A DNA stretch of 20,079 bases, from the IMG/VR virus record IMGVR_UViG_3300022937_000195, positions 1 to 20,079 of that record; one strand, written 5' to 3'. Each line of letters starts with the position of its first letter. Positions within the stretch are counted from its first letter, which is position 1. The translations under genes and the position numbers were made by a program. Shown here in pieces: positions 14,785-20,079 of this stretch. The stretch comes from a virus. Below the pieces are notes generated by a model that was given only the letters and a program-made list of their open reading frames with translations, was not told the origin of the DNA and did not search any database.

Positions 14785-15804
14785 TTATAACTCCGCCTTT
14801 GCTTCAAAGGGATGTGTAGAAAAATCAGTGTTCGTTCCACCCACACCCCAAATCTCGCCAGTAGAACCACCAGAAAACCCACTTAATTTGAAGTGTCCAC
14901 CATTTGCATTCATTGATGTGCTTGTTAGTGTTGGTGTAGCATCTCTATCTCCAACACCCCATTCATAAAGTCTAATAGTTCCTCCAGTAGGCAATCCAAT
15001 AGTTGGAGCAGTCCTCTTTTCAACTTTGAACTGTCCGTTTACAACAAGTCCAGAACCAGATTCAAATCTTGACCACCAACCTTGTCCAAACTTTTCATAA
15101 TACCTCTGACAGAGCGAAAGCTCTTCTCCGTATGAACGGTGTTCAAATGGAGTAGCAACCGAGCCAATCTCTAATTTCATTTGTGCAATATCAATATCAA
15201 CATTTGATGCAGGCAAACTTCTAATAAAAGCAATATAAAGATAACTACTTGTTCCTATTGTCTTACCAGAAATACTTGGAAGGACAATATTAAAAGTAAA
15301 TTTTTGCCATGAAGTGGTTAATGAATATGATTGTGCTGATGGAACAACTTGAGAACTACCACCACTTCCAAAATTCTGTCCTAGTTCTATTGTAGAACTG
15401 TGAGCAGTAGATGCCTTACCCCAAAAGGATAATGTTACGGTTTGTCCAGCACCAGTTCTCACATCTTCAATTCTATGATGAACAACTTTATTTGATGATG
15501 TAGAACCAGCAGTAAATCGAAAGTAGTAAGTTGGTTCGCCAGGAACATCTGTTTGTCCAGCAGTAAATGATTGTCGAGTTACATTATCACCAGTAGTTCC
15601 ACCACCAGCGACAACATACATCCTATCAGCAGTGTAAACATTATTGACATCACTGAATGATGTGCCTCTTTGCCAGACATTAAATCCGCCATTGATAATC
15701 AGATTTTTTCCAGCCATATTGGATGACTGTGGAGTAAATCCGTTAATGGTTGTAGTTAAACCAGAAGAAGAATCTGTAATTGTATCTACTTTTAATGTAC
15801 TCAT
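14785..15804 (-). CDS. Tail fibre with carbohydrate-binding-like module (339 aa)
   Basis: Start chosen at 15804. The ATG there overlaps the preceding gene's TGA as ATGA, and the protein then begins MSTLKVDTITDSSSG, a familiar start of phage tail proteins. An ATG six codons further upstream (15822) would create a 22-base overlap and is less likely. NLIINGGFNVWQRGTSF (34-50) and ADRMYV (59-64) open a carbohydrate-binding-type jelly roll. It closes with AQMKLEIGSVATPFEHRSY (207-225) and ELSLCQRYYEKFG (228-240). A ~100-residue beta tip follows. The sister gene is 11976-13133: same central module, different N-terminus and tip. A glycan-binding role is inferred. A 56-residue partner gene follows three bases later. 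Confidence 0.88.
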   Translation of the reverse strand: MSTLKVDTITDSSSGLTTTINGFTPQSSNMAGKNLIINGGFNVWQRGTSFSDVNNVYTADRMYVVAGGGTTGDNVTRQSFTAGQTDVPGEPTYYFRFTAGSTSSNKVVHHRIEDVRTGAGQTVTLSFWGKASTAHSSTIELGQNFGSGGSSQVVPSAQSYSLTTSWQKFTFNIVLPSISGKTIGTSSYLYIAFIRSLPASNVDIDIAQMKLEIGSVATPFEHRSYGEELSLCQRYYEKFGQGWWSRFESGSGLVVNGQFKVEKRTAPTIGLPTGGTIRLYEWGVGDRDATPTLTSTSMNANGGHFKLSGFSGGSTGEIWGVGGTNTDFSTHPFEAKAEL

Positions 15805-16118
15805 TCTGGTTTCTCCGGCCATACCACATCATCCAGTGATGTATATGTGTCTGTAATATCTCTTAGTGCCTGTCTGTATGTTTTCCATGCAGCAGGAATG
15901 TTTGTTCCTAGTTCCTTGTGCATAGTGACAACCCAATCTGTTTCTACGAGTTTGGCATTACGAATCATTCTTACTTCTTGAAGATTTAATTCTATCATAA
16001 CTGCATCATCATCATATGAAACTACATTATCATCCTTATCGTAAGGAACACCATCAATAACTTTAACAGCAGATGGATTCAATTTCATAATTGCAAAATC
16101 TTTACTACCTAGTCTCAT
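15801..16118 (-). CDS. Tail-assembly-chaperone-like protein (105 aa), paralogue of 16770-17027
   Basis: The C-terminal 55 residues have the pattern RNxxLxxTDWxxx...WxxYRQALRDIT (from about 53 to 89), then DTYTSLDDVVWPEKP. This is the layout of phage tail-assembly-chaperone-like proteins (Phage_tail_APC type) that sit behind tail-fibre genes. The N-terminal half (FAIMKLNPSAVKV, VPYDKDDNVVSYDDD) differs from that of its paralogue, and may fit this copy to its own fibre. Start and stop both overlap neighbours by ATGA: the start with the 207-residue fibre and the stop with the 339-residue fibre. The gene is therefore translationally coupled on both sides. A role in folding or attaching the preceding fibre is inferred from family and position. 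Confidence 0.87.
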   Translation of the reverse strand: MRLGSKDFAIMKLNPSAVKVIDGVPYDKDDNVVSYDDDAVMIELNLQEVRMIRNAKLVETDWVVTMHKELGTNIPAAWKTYRQALRDITDTYTSLDDVVWPEKPE

Positions 16119-16738
16119 TGTTTGATCTCCATCAATGTCATGTCATTATTATAATTATATCCACAACCTAGTTGTCCAGAACCAGACTGTAATGTAACCA
16201 CCAAAGTAAAAGTAATTGCACTTGTTGTATTATAACTAGAGAAAAGTTTCTGTCCACCATAATGCATTCTTGCGCCAGTAGTGTAAACTGAGTTAGGATA
16301 ACCAATCGCATCGGCAAGATAGTTACTTCCTAATGTAGCAGTTCCACTAGCACCACCAGCGATACTGTAATTATATTGGGCTCTCCAATATGCACCAGCA
16401 GCGTTATCCATATGATAAGCGGAATTTGTAATCATTAAAATTTTAGAACTTGCATATATTGGAGTGATTGTTGCAGTTTGAAGTGTTAGACTACCAGTGG
16501 ATATAGAAGCTGGGGCGCCATTAGTATGAACTGTTTGAACTACAGAACCAGCTGGTAACTCATCTCTAACTGCATTAGTAGCAAGTATTGCTGATGTAAC
16601 AGTTCCACTATCACCTGTTGTCACAACATTTCCAGTAACATCTGGAATGGTCAAAGTGCGATCAGTATTCGTGTTTGGAGCAACAATGTTTATTGTTCCA
16701 GTTCCACTCGCATTTGGTGTTATCGCAATTTTACTCAT
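16115..16738 (-). CDS. Short fibre-like protein (207 aa), paralogue of 17024-17614
   Basis: Residues 1-60 are a shaft-like start: ITPNASGTGTINIVAPNTN, then RTLTIPDVTGNVVTTGDSGTV, a fibre element also widespread in other phages. The rest is one beta-rich tip, with QTVHTNGAPASISTGS, TITPIYASSKILMI (around 91-104), YSIAGGASG and a closing LMEIKQ. The tip shares its order of elements with the 196-residue protein at 17024-17614 (VVNSASGTNYNTTA, VTITPVRTGSKFKV, YSIAGGT, LTITEIAQ). It is much shorter than the other fibres, so it may cap another protein or be a small side fibre. It is coupled to the chaperone-like gene by an ATGA overlap. Confidence 0.85.
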   Translation of the reverse strand: MSKIAITPNASGTGTINIVAPNTNTDRTLTIPDVTGNVVTTGDSGTVTSAILATNAVRDELPAGSVVQTVHTNGAPASISTGSLTLQTATITPIYASSKILMITNSAYHMDNAAGAYWRAQYNYSIAGGASGTATLGSNYLADAIGYPNSVYTTGARMHYGGQKLFSSYNTTSAITFTLVVTLQSGSGQLGCGYNYNNDMTLMEIKQ

Positions 16739-16763
16739 CTACTTTTCCTGTTTCTCATATTCT

Positions 16764-16771
16764 TATTTATT
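16764..16771 (-). promoter_or_regulatory. Late-promoter-like core AATAAATA overlapping a stop codon
   Basis: Minus-strand AATAAATA shares its TAA with the stop (16770-16772) of the first chaperone-like gene. It lies 25 bases before the ATG of the 207-residue fibre and separates the two related fibre/chaperone units. Confidence 0.6.
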
Positions 16772-17027
16772 ACGGTTTAGTAGGCCATACAACATCATCC
16801 AATGAAGAATATGTGTCTGTAATATCTCTGAGAGATTGTCTGTATGTTGCCCATGATGTTTTTTGTGAATCTGTCAAAGGACTATCTGCACCTTGTGTCC
16901 AATCTGTTTCTATCAACAAATGATTTCTCATTGCACGAAGGTCTGCCATGTTCTTTTGTGTAACTGCGGCATCACCAGTAACAGATGAAACTGTTCCATC
17001 AGAATTAAAATATACGACTTCACTCAT
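16770..17027 (-). CDS. Tail-assembly-chaperone-like protein (85 aa)
   Basis: Close relative of the 105-residue protein at 15801-16118. Residues 30-70 read LRAMRNHLLIETDWTQGADS, then PLTDSQKTSWATYRQSLRDIT, the usual core of phage tail-assembly-chaperone-like proteins, and the end is DTYSSLDDVVWPTKP. The N-terminal part (VVYFNSDGTVSSVTGD) is shorter and different. The start overlaps the 196-residue fibre as ATGA, so the two are coupled. Its likely job is to help the preceding fibre fold or assemble, inferred from family and position. The two chaperones share a run of 21 identical bases at 15843-15863 and 16809-16829, in the conserved C-terminal coding region. Confidence 0.88.
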   Translation of the reverse strand: MSEVVYFNSDGTVSSVTGDAAVTQKNMADLRAMRNHLLIETDWTQGADSPLTDSQKTSWATYRQSLRDITDTYSSLDDVVWPTKP

Positions 17028-17614
17028 TGTGCTATCTCCGTGATTGTTAGACCACTACCACCACCAACTCTATTCCATGCATATTCACCACCAGTACAAT
17101 ATTGTCCATAACCATAAATTGAGAATACAATTGATTGTCCTAAAGTGTAAGACAATGCACCAGTAAGACCACTAACCACATGGTTTACATATGTATTACT
17201 ACCACCGTAATGTCCAGTATCAATACCAGCAGCGGTAACAGTACCACCAGCAATAGAGTATTTTACTAACGAATAAATTGCACCAACACCAGTAGTGTTC
17301 GCAAAACCAACTGAAGACACCTTTCCATCAACTTTAAATTTACTACCAGTTCTTACTGGTGTTATTGTAACACTATAGTTGGTAAGTAGTGCGTGTCCAG
17401 TTGCAGCGCCACCAGCATCAGCAGTTGTATTGTAGTTTGTTCCACTTGCACTATTGACTACTTGAATTGCAGTGCCAGATGGCAAGTCAGAACTGGCCAA
17501 ACCATAAGTAACTGTCTTGCCACTCAAGTCTAGAGTAGATGCCAAATCAGCAGTCTGAACTACTCCGTCTTGGATTAAACTTACACCAGTTGTTCCGTCT
17601 ATTGTTACAGCCAT
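17024..17614 (-). CDS. Short fibre-like protein (196 aa)
   Basis: Opens with VTIDGTTGVSLIQDGVVQTADL (read in two parts: VTIDGTTGVSLIQDG, then VVQTADL) and DLSGKTVTYGLASSDLPSG, a typical phage shaft-to-tip start. A beta tip follows with VTITPVRTGSKFKVDGKVSS (about 83-102), then YSLVKYSIAGG and a LTITEIAQ end. It is the sister of the 207-residue protein at 16115-16738. The start shares a base with the preceding gene's TAA (TAATG), and the end overlaps the 85-residue chaperone by ATGA, so the small units are chained by translational coupling. A receptor-binding role is likely by analogy. No enzymatic motif is seen. Confidence 0.86.
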   Translation of the reverse strand: MAVTIDGTTGVSLIQDGVVQTADLASTLDLSGKTVTYGLASSDLPSGTAIQVVNSASGTNYNTTADAGGAATGHALLTNYSVTITPVRTGSKFKVDGKVSSVGFANTTGVGAIYSLVKYSIAGGTVTAAGIDTGHYGGSNTYVNHVVSGLTGALSYTLGQSIVFSIYGYGQYCTGGEYAWNRVGGGSGLTITEIAQ

Positions 17615-17817
17615 TATACTACCACCAATCTTGCACCAGAGGAAACTGTGAGGGTGACACCACTATTCACTGTGATAGGCCCAGCAGTTACGCCGTTCTT
17701 ATCAGCAGCAAGAGTATAGTCTACTGTCATAGTCTGATCATTGATAAAGAAAACAGCATCAGAACCGCCTCCGTCAATATTTTCTATAACTTGTGCCTGA
17801 ACTTTCGATAGTGGCAT
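17614..17817 (-). CDS. Small beta-rich fibre-associated protein (67 aa)
   Basis: A 67-residue protein starting MPLSKVQAQVIENIDGGGSD, then FFINDQTMTVDYTLAADKNG and ITVNSGVTLTVSSGARLVVV. The last ~25 residues form the 'xITVxSGxTLTVxxGAxLVV' ladder that also appears at the ends of phage shaft proteins, where it makes a beta-helical or beta-prism turn. Here it stands alone, without a tip. It overlaps the next fibre gene by one base (TAATG). The ribosome site AAAGGGG is strong and a late core lies 19 bases upstream. It may be a small structural connector for the following 196-residue fibre; this is inference. Confidence 0.82.
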   Translation of the reverse strand: MPLSKVQAQVIENIDGGGSDAVFFINDQTMTVDYTLAADKNGVTAGPITVNSGVTLTVSSGARLVVV

Positions 17818-17836
17818 AATTATCCCCTTTTAGATA

Positions 17837-17844
17837 TATTTATT
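17837..17844 (-). promoter_or_regulatory. Late-promoter-like core AATAAATA overlapping a stop codon
   Basis: Minus-strand AATAAATA, one base off TATAAATA, built on the TAA stop (17840-17842) of the 92-residue gene. It is 19 bases before the ATG of the 67-residue protein and would begin the fibre array transcript. Confidence 0.6.
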
Positions 17845-18118
17845 CTTCACCGTCAACAGCTGCGTTCTGAGCAGCAACGTGTGCTGCGTATGCAGTTTTC
17901 ACTGCGTCAGTATGAAACTGTGCAACCATTGCCTGAACGTCTGCACTTTCAGCGGCAACTGCGTCAGCAGATGCATCTGGTGCTACAACGTGTCTGTGAA
18001 ATGAACGAGAAATTTCTACACCATCACGCTCGATGATTGTAGCAGTTCTTACTTGAATATGCTTGAACTCGCCTACGACTTCAATCTTATCCTGTTCTGT
18101 TCTTTCTGTAAGTGCCAT
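17840..18118 (-). CDS. Small acidic protein after the 356-residue fibre (92 aa)
   Basis: Not firmly identified. The first 50 residues contain a beta-type stretch (IEVVGEFKHIQVRTATIIER, then DGVEISRSFHRHVV). The C-terminal ~45 residues are Ala-rich and helical (SADAVAAESADVQAMVAQFH, then TDAVKTAYAAHVAAQN), ending DGEE. From memory, similar proteins occur next to tail-fibre genes in marine phages and are annotated only as hypothetical. It follows the 356-residue fibre after a 67-base spacer, the longest in the window. The position parallels the partner genes of the other cassettes, so a fibre-assembly role is possible. AGGAG is its ribosome site. Confidence 0.82.
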   Translation of the reverse strand: MALTERTEQDKIEVVGEFKHIQVRTATIIERDGVEISRSFHRHVVAPDASADAVAAESADVQAMVAQFHTDAVKTAYAAHVAAQNAAVDGEE

Positions 18119-18141
18119 TTTATTTCTCCTATTTTAGTATC

Positions 18142-18183
18142 GTGACTTGACTTGTCACCTGTCCGACCCTATATCCAATAGGG
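18142..18183 (-). other. Two small inverted repeats in the spacer after the 356-residue fibre
   Basis: The 67-base spacer holds two perfect stems. Bases 18142-18158 pair GTGAC with GTCAC over a 7-base loop, and 18167-18183 pair CCCTAT with ATAGGG over a 5-base loop. Neither is followed by a run of T on the minus strand, so a standard intrinsic terminator is doubtful. They might be RNA-processing or pausing elements, or chance. Confidence 0.4.
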
Positions 18184-18186
18184 TTA

Positions 18187-19257
18187 TTACGATGTTTTAT
18201 AAACCAACATTGCCGTAAAAAACGACATTTGAGTAGTAACGTCTTGACCGCCCTTAAATACTCTGGGTGGATTAAAACCGTGAATATTTCCAACTTGGCT
18301 GCTGGGGTTTGAACCCCAAATCCCAATACCCATATTGCCTTGTGCTTGCGACACTGCAAACGGCAAACCACCAATAACTAGAAACGAACCCGCTGTGCCA
18401 CTTGTTCCACCATCAACTCTTATTTGACAAGTTACTGTGTTGCCAATCTTAGTATACTGTCCATTTGATAAACTGAATGTCGAATCATTAGTGCTAGTGT
18501 GATATAGGGTCGGCGTAAAAGTGCCTTCTTCATAATCGTCAAGGGCGTTAGCAGCTGTATAACCACTATTACCAAAGACAACTGTTCCGCCAGTTCCCAC
18601 ACACACATGGATACCAGCGTTATTTGCATTTTGAATATTTCCACGAAGAGTACCAGTTCCAGAACCAGAGTAGAAACCCAACATTCCACCTAAGTTACCA
18701 GAGTTAGTATCGTTAATTTGCATACCATTTGTAGATGCAGAACTAAAATTAACACCTAGTGGAGTTCCACCAGCACCAAGAGTTCTACCACCTAAATTTA
18801 TTGAGTTTGCAGTTGAATTACCAACTACAGCAAGTGTTGAATCAAGTGTAGTTGCACCAGTAACATCCAGTGTTCCTGCCACATCAATATTCGTATCTAG
18901 TTTTGCACTAGTGACAGCATTGTTTACTAGTTTTGCACTAGTGACAGCATTGTTTACTAGTTTTGCAGTTCCAATAGAAAGGTCTGCTGGAACGACTGAA
19001 CTTTCGATTGTTCCAGCAATATGAAGAACATAGAAATTAACACCAGTTGCTGGTGCAACACTCATCGTCAAAGTTGTTCCATTAACTGTATAAGCGTCTG
19101 TAGGTTCTTGGCGAACATTACCTACATAGACAGCAATATCAGTTACAGTTGCAACTTGTTTTGATAACGTAAATACTGTGGTTGTACCGTCTGCTGTAAA
19201 ATCATCCTTGACGATTGTAGCAAAACCAGCGGTTGGATTTTTTCCAATAAATGGCAT
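18187..19257 (-). CDS. Tail fibre, MPFIGK-type N-terminus with EEGTFTP tip (356 aa)
   Basis: Residues 1-80 form a beta module (DDFTADGTTTVFTLSKQV, then IAVYVGNVRQEPTDAYTVNG). A similar module opens the 388-residue fibre and fills most of the partial gene at 19620. Ten-residue repeats VNNAVTSAKL fill about 100-120, where two copies are identical even in DNA. DTNIDVAGTLDVTG (121-134) and a short shaft follow. The C-terminal domain (240-356) starts DDYEEGTFTPTLYHT and has YTKIGNTVTCQIRV and SFLVIGGLPFAV, a tip module I recall from many marine phage fibres. No S74 domain is present. It probably recognises a host surface, by inference. A 92-residue candidate partner follows. Confidence 0.88.
   Translation of the reverse strand: MPFIGKNPTAGFATIVKDDFTADGTTTVFTLSKQVATVTDIAVYVGNVRQEPTDAYTVNGTTLTMSVAPATGVNFYVLHIAGTIESSVVPADLSIGTAKLVNNAVTSAKLVNNAVTSAKLDTNIDVAGTLDVTGATTLDSTLAVVGNSTANSINLGGRTLGAGGTPLGVNFSSASTNGMQINDTNSGNLGGMLGFYSGSGTGTLRGNIQNANNAGIHVCVGTGGTVVFGNSGYTAANALDDYEEGTFTPTLYHTSTNDSTFSLSNGQYTKIGNTVTCQIRVDGGTSGTAGSFLVIGGLPFAVSQAQGNMGIGIWGSNPSSQVGNIHGFNPPRVFKGGQDVTTQMSFFTAMLVYKTS
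18901..18960. repeat. Perfect tandem 30-bp duplication inside a fibre gene
   Basis: Bases 18901-18930 and 18931-18960 are identical with no gap. They add exactly ten residues (two copies of LVNNAVTSAK, residues 100-119) to the repeat stalk of the 356-residue fibre. The next seven bases start a third, decayed copy. Identity in DNA as well as protein points to a recent duplication. Confidence 0.97.
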
Positions 19258-19271
19258 ATTACACTATCCTC

Positions 19272-19604
19272 TTAGGTTTTTTCCATAATACCCAAAACAA
19301 CATCAAGTGCAGAACCAGTGCCTGCCTGAACCTTGAGAATGTCTGCGGCCTCTAAAATATATTTTTGTCCAGCAAGAGTTTCCAATGTAGTATTTGCTGG
19401 AATACTTACATCCTCTAGTAATTGGTGTGTTGTACTCGCAGAACTATCTGTGAATTGAACCTTAACTGTCACCGCTGAAGTTGTTTTATTAGCGATGGCA
19501 AGTCCAAGAACAACAACTTGTGTAGCAGCAGGCGCAGTGTATAGAGTATCATATGAACCAGATGATACATCAGCAAGGGCCGCATTTTTGAATGTGTTCG
19601 CCAT
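19272..19604 (-). CDS. Small virion-type beta protein (110 aa)
   Basis: A 110-residue all-beta protein of a kind I recall from many marine phages as a structural or hypothetical protein. It starts MANTFKNAALADVSSGSYDT, then LYTAPAATQVVVLGLAIANK, VKVQFTDSSASTTHQLLEDV, SIPANTTLETLAGQKYILEA and ADILKVQAGTGSALDVVLGI. The 'LYTxPAxTxxVVxGLxxxN' opening and 'ADxLKVQA' end make a compact sandwich. It sits between two fibre-like genes with 14-15-base spacers and a good AGGAAAG ribosome site, so it belongs to the late structural transcript. It could decorate the tail or fibre base; the exact site is unknown. Confidence 0.82.
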   Translation of the reverse strand: MANTFKNAALADVSSGSYDTLYTAPAATQVVVLGLAIANKTTSAVTVKVQFTDSSASTTHQLLEDVSIPANTTLETLAGQKYILEAADILKVQAGTGSALDVVLGIMEKT

Positions 19605-19619
19605 GTTTCTTTCCTATTG

Positions 19620-20079
19620 TTATCCTAAAGCAATCGCAAGTGCAGTTGCATCATCTTCTGGATCAAATGCGAGATCAACTCGTGCAATCGAACCATCTTG
19701 AATTTTTGCAGAAGTGACTGTATTATCTGCAATAGTATTTAGTGTGTTAATGTTATTAAGTTGATAAACTTGAATATTATTTGTTCCACTTGCTGGAGCG
19801 CCTGTGAATGTAAGCGTCTGTCCAAGTACAGTAAATGCATATGAAGAACCTTCTCTTTGATAAACATTATCTACAAAGACAATGAAGTTTCTTGCATCAT
19901 TGGTTACTGGTGTTCTTGTAAGTGTAAACGCAACAGTAGAACCATCTCCATTGAATATATCAACGAAAGATTCGGACTGAGTAACAGATGCCTGTAGTAG
20001 TTGTCTACCCAAATATGTGATAAAGACTCTACCAGCCGCATCTGGTGCTTCAGAGAAATTAATAACTCCCTGTCCTGTA
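19620..20079 (-). CDS. Fibre-type structural protein, C-terminal part (N-terminus cut by window edge)
   Basis: The reading frame stays open from the stop at 19620 to the right edge, so the true start is outside. A TTG at 20012 could serve as a start but is unlikely: the upstream residues (GVINFSEAPDAAGRVFITY) continue in frame as normal protein. The visible ~150 residues contain the DGSTVAFTLTRTP, FVDNVYQREGSSYAFTVLG and LTFTGAPASGTNNIQVYQL elements also seen in the fibre starting at 19257. They continue with NTVTSAKIQDGSIARVDL, a stalk repeat, and end DATALAIALG. It is probably a fibre or a baseplate-linked adaptor upstream of the array. Confidence 0.82.
   Translation of the reverse strand, partial: TGQGVINFSEAPDAAGRVFITYLGRQLLQASVTQSESFVDIFNGDGSTVAFTLTRTPVTNDARNFIVFVDNVYQREGSSYAFTVLGQTLTFTGAPASGTNNIQVYQLNNINTLNTIADNTVTSAKIQDGSIARVDLAFDPEDDATALAIALG

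Noticed and set aside
15805-15822. Upstream ATG start for the 339-residue fibre
   Set aside because: It would overlap the chaperone-like gene by 22 bases, whereas the ATG at 15804 gives an ATGA overlap and a standard MSTLKVDTI start.
18901-18960. Possible CRISPR-like repeat
   Set aside because: The two 30-bp copies touch with no spacer and lie in frame within a fibre stalk.
20010-20012. TTG as the start of the right-edge gene
   Set aside because: The frame is open to the window edge and the upstream residues read as normal protein, so the gene is simply cut by the edge.
1-20079. tRNA genes, integrase, attachment sites or insertion elements
   Set aside because: Nothing with cloverleaf pattern, transposase motif or terminal inverted repeats was found; genes fill almost the whole window.

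Overview
This window looks like part of the late (virion) region of an uncultured marine T4-like myovirus. The evidence is a set of recognisable T4-type head-neck-tail and packaging proteins (gp13, gp14, gp15, gp16 and the start of gp17), AT-rich DNA, tightly packed genes that all run on the minus strand, and T4-like late promoter cores (NNTAAATA, once the exact TATAAATA). The small transmembrane protein between gp13 and gp14 and the many short-repeat fibre proteins resemble marine relatives of T4 (cyanophage and pelagiphage type) more than enteric T4. The host cannot be read from this window: there are no metabolic genes and no tRNAs.

Layout in the direction of transcription (high to low coordinates). 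20079-17840: the end of a structural protein, a small virion-type protein, a 356-residue fibre and a 92-residue partner. 17817-11778: a fibre array in which nearly every fibre-like gene is followed at once by a small gene. It contains two related units of a ~200-residue fibre plus a tail-assembly-chaperone-like gene, two carbohydrate-binding-like fibres each followed by a related 56-65-residue protein, and a 388-residue fibre followed by an 83-residue protein. 11752-7131: an S74 self-cleaving fibre, a beta-sandwich protein, a GPKG-motif protein, a 658-residue fibre with an Mtd-like N-terminus and a 69-residue version of that N-terminus. 7124-4449: the neck and completion block gp13, membrane protein, gp14, gp15. 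4415-1: a second S74 fibre, a small acidic protein, small terminase gp16, a fibre with a C1q-like tip, an 87-residue protein and the first 177 residues of the large terminase gp17, cut off at Walker B.

The block encodes the neck that closes the filled head and joins it to the tail, the DNA-packaging motor, and a broad set of receptor-binding fibres. The fibres share N-terminal low-complexity repeats but end in different C-terminal tips. Late promoter cores fall mainly at cassette boundaries, and in most cases the TAA of the upstream gene's stop codon is also the TAA of the promoter core. The most notable features are the fibre/partner cassette architecture, fibre genes inserted between gp15, gp16 and gp17, and the fused stop/promoter signals.
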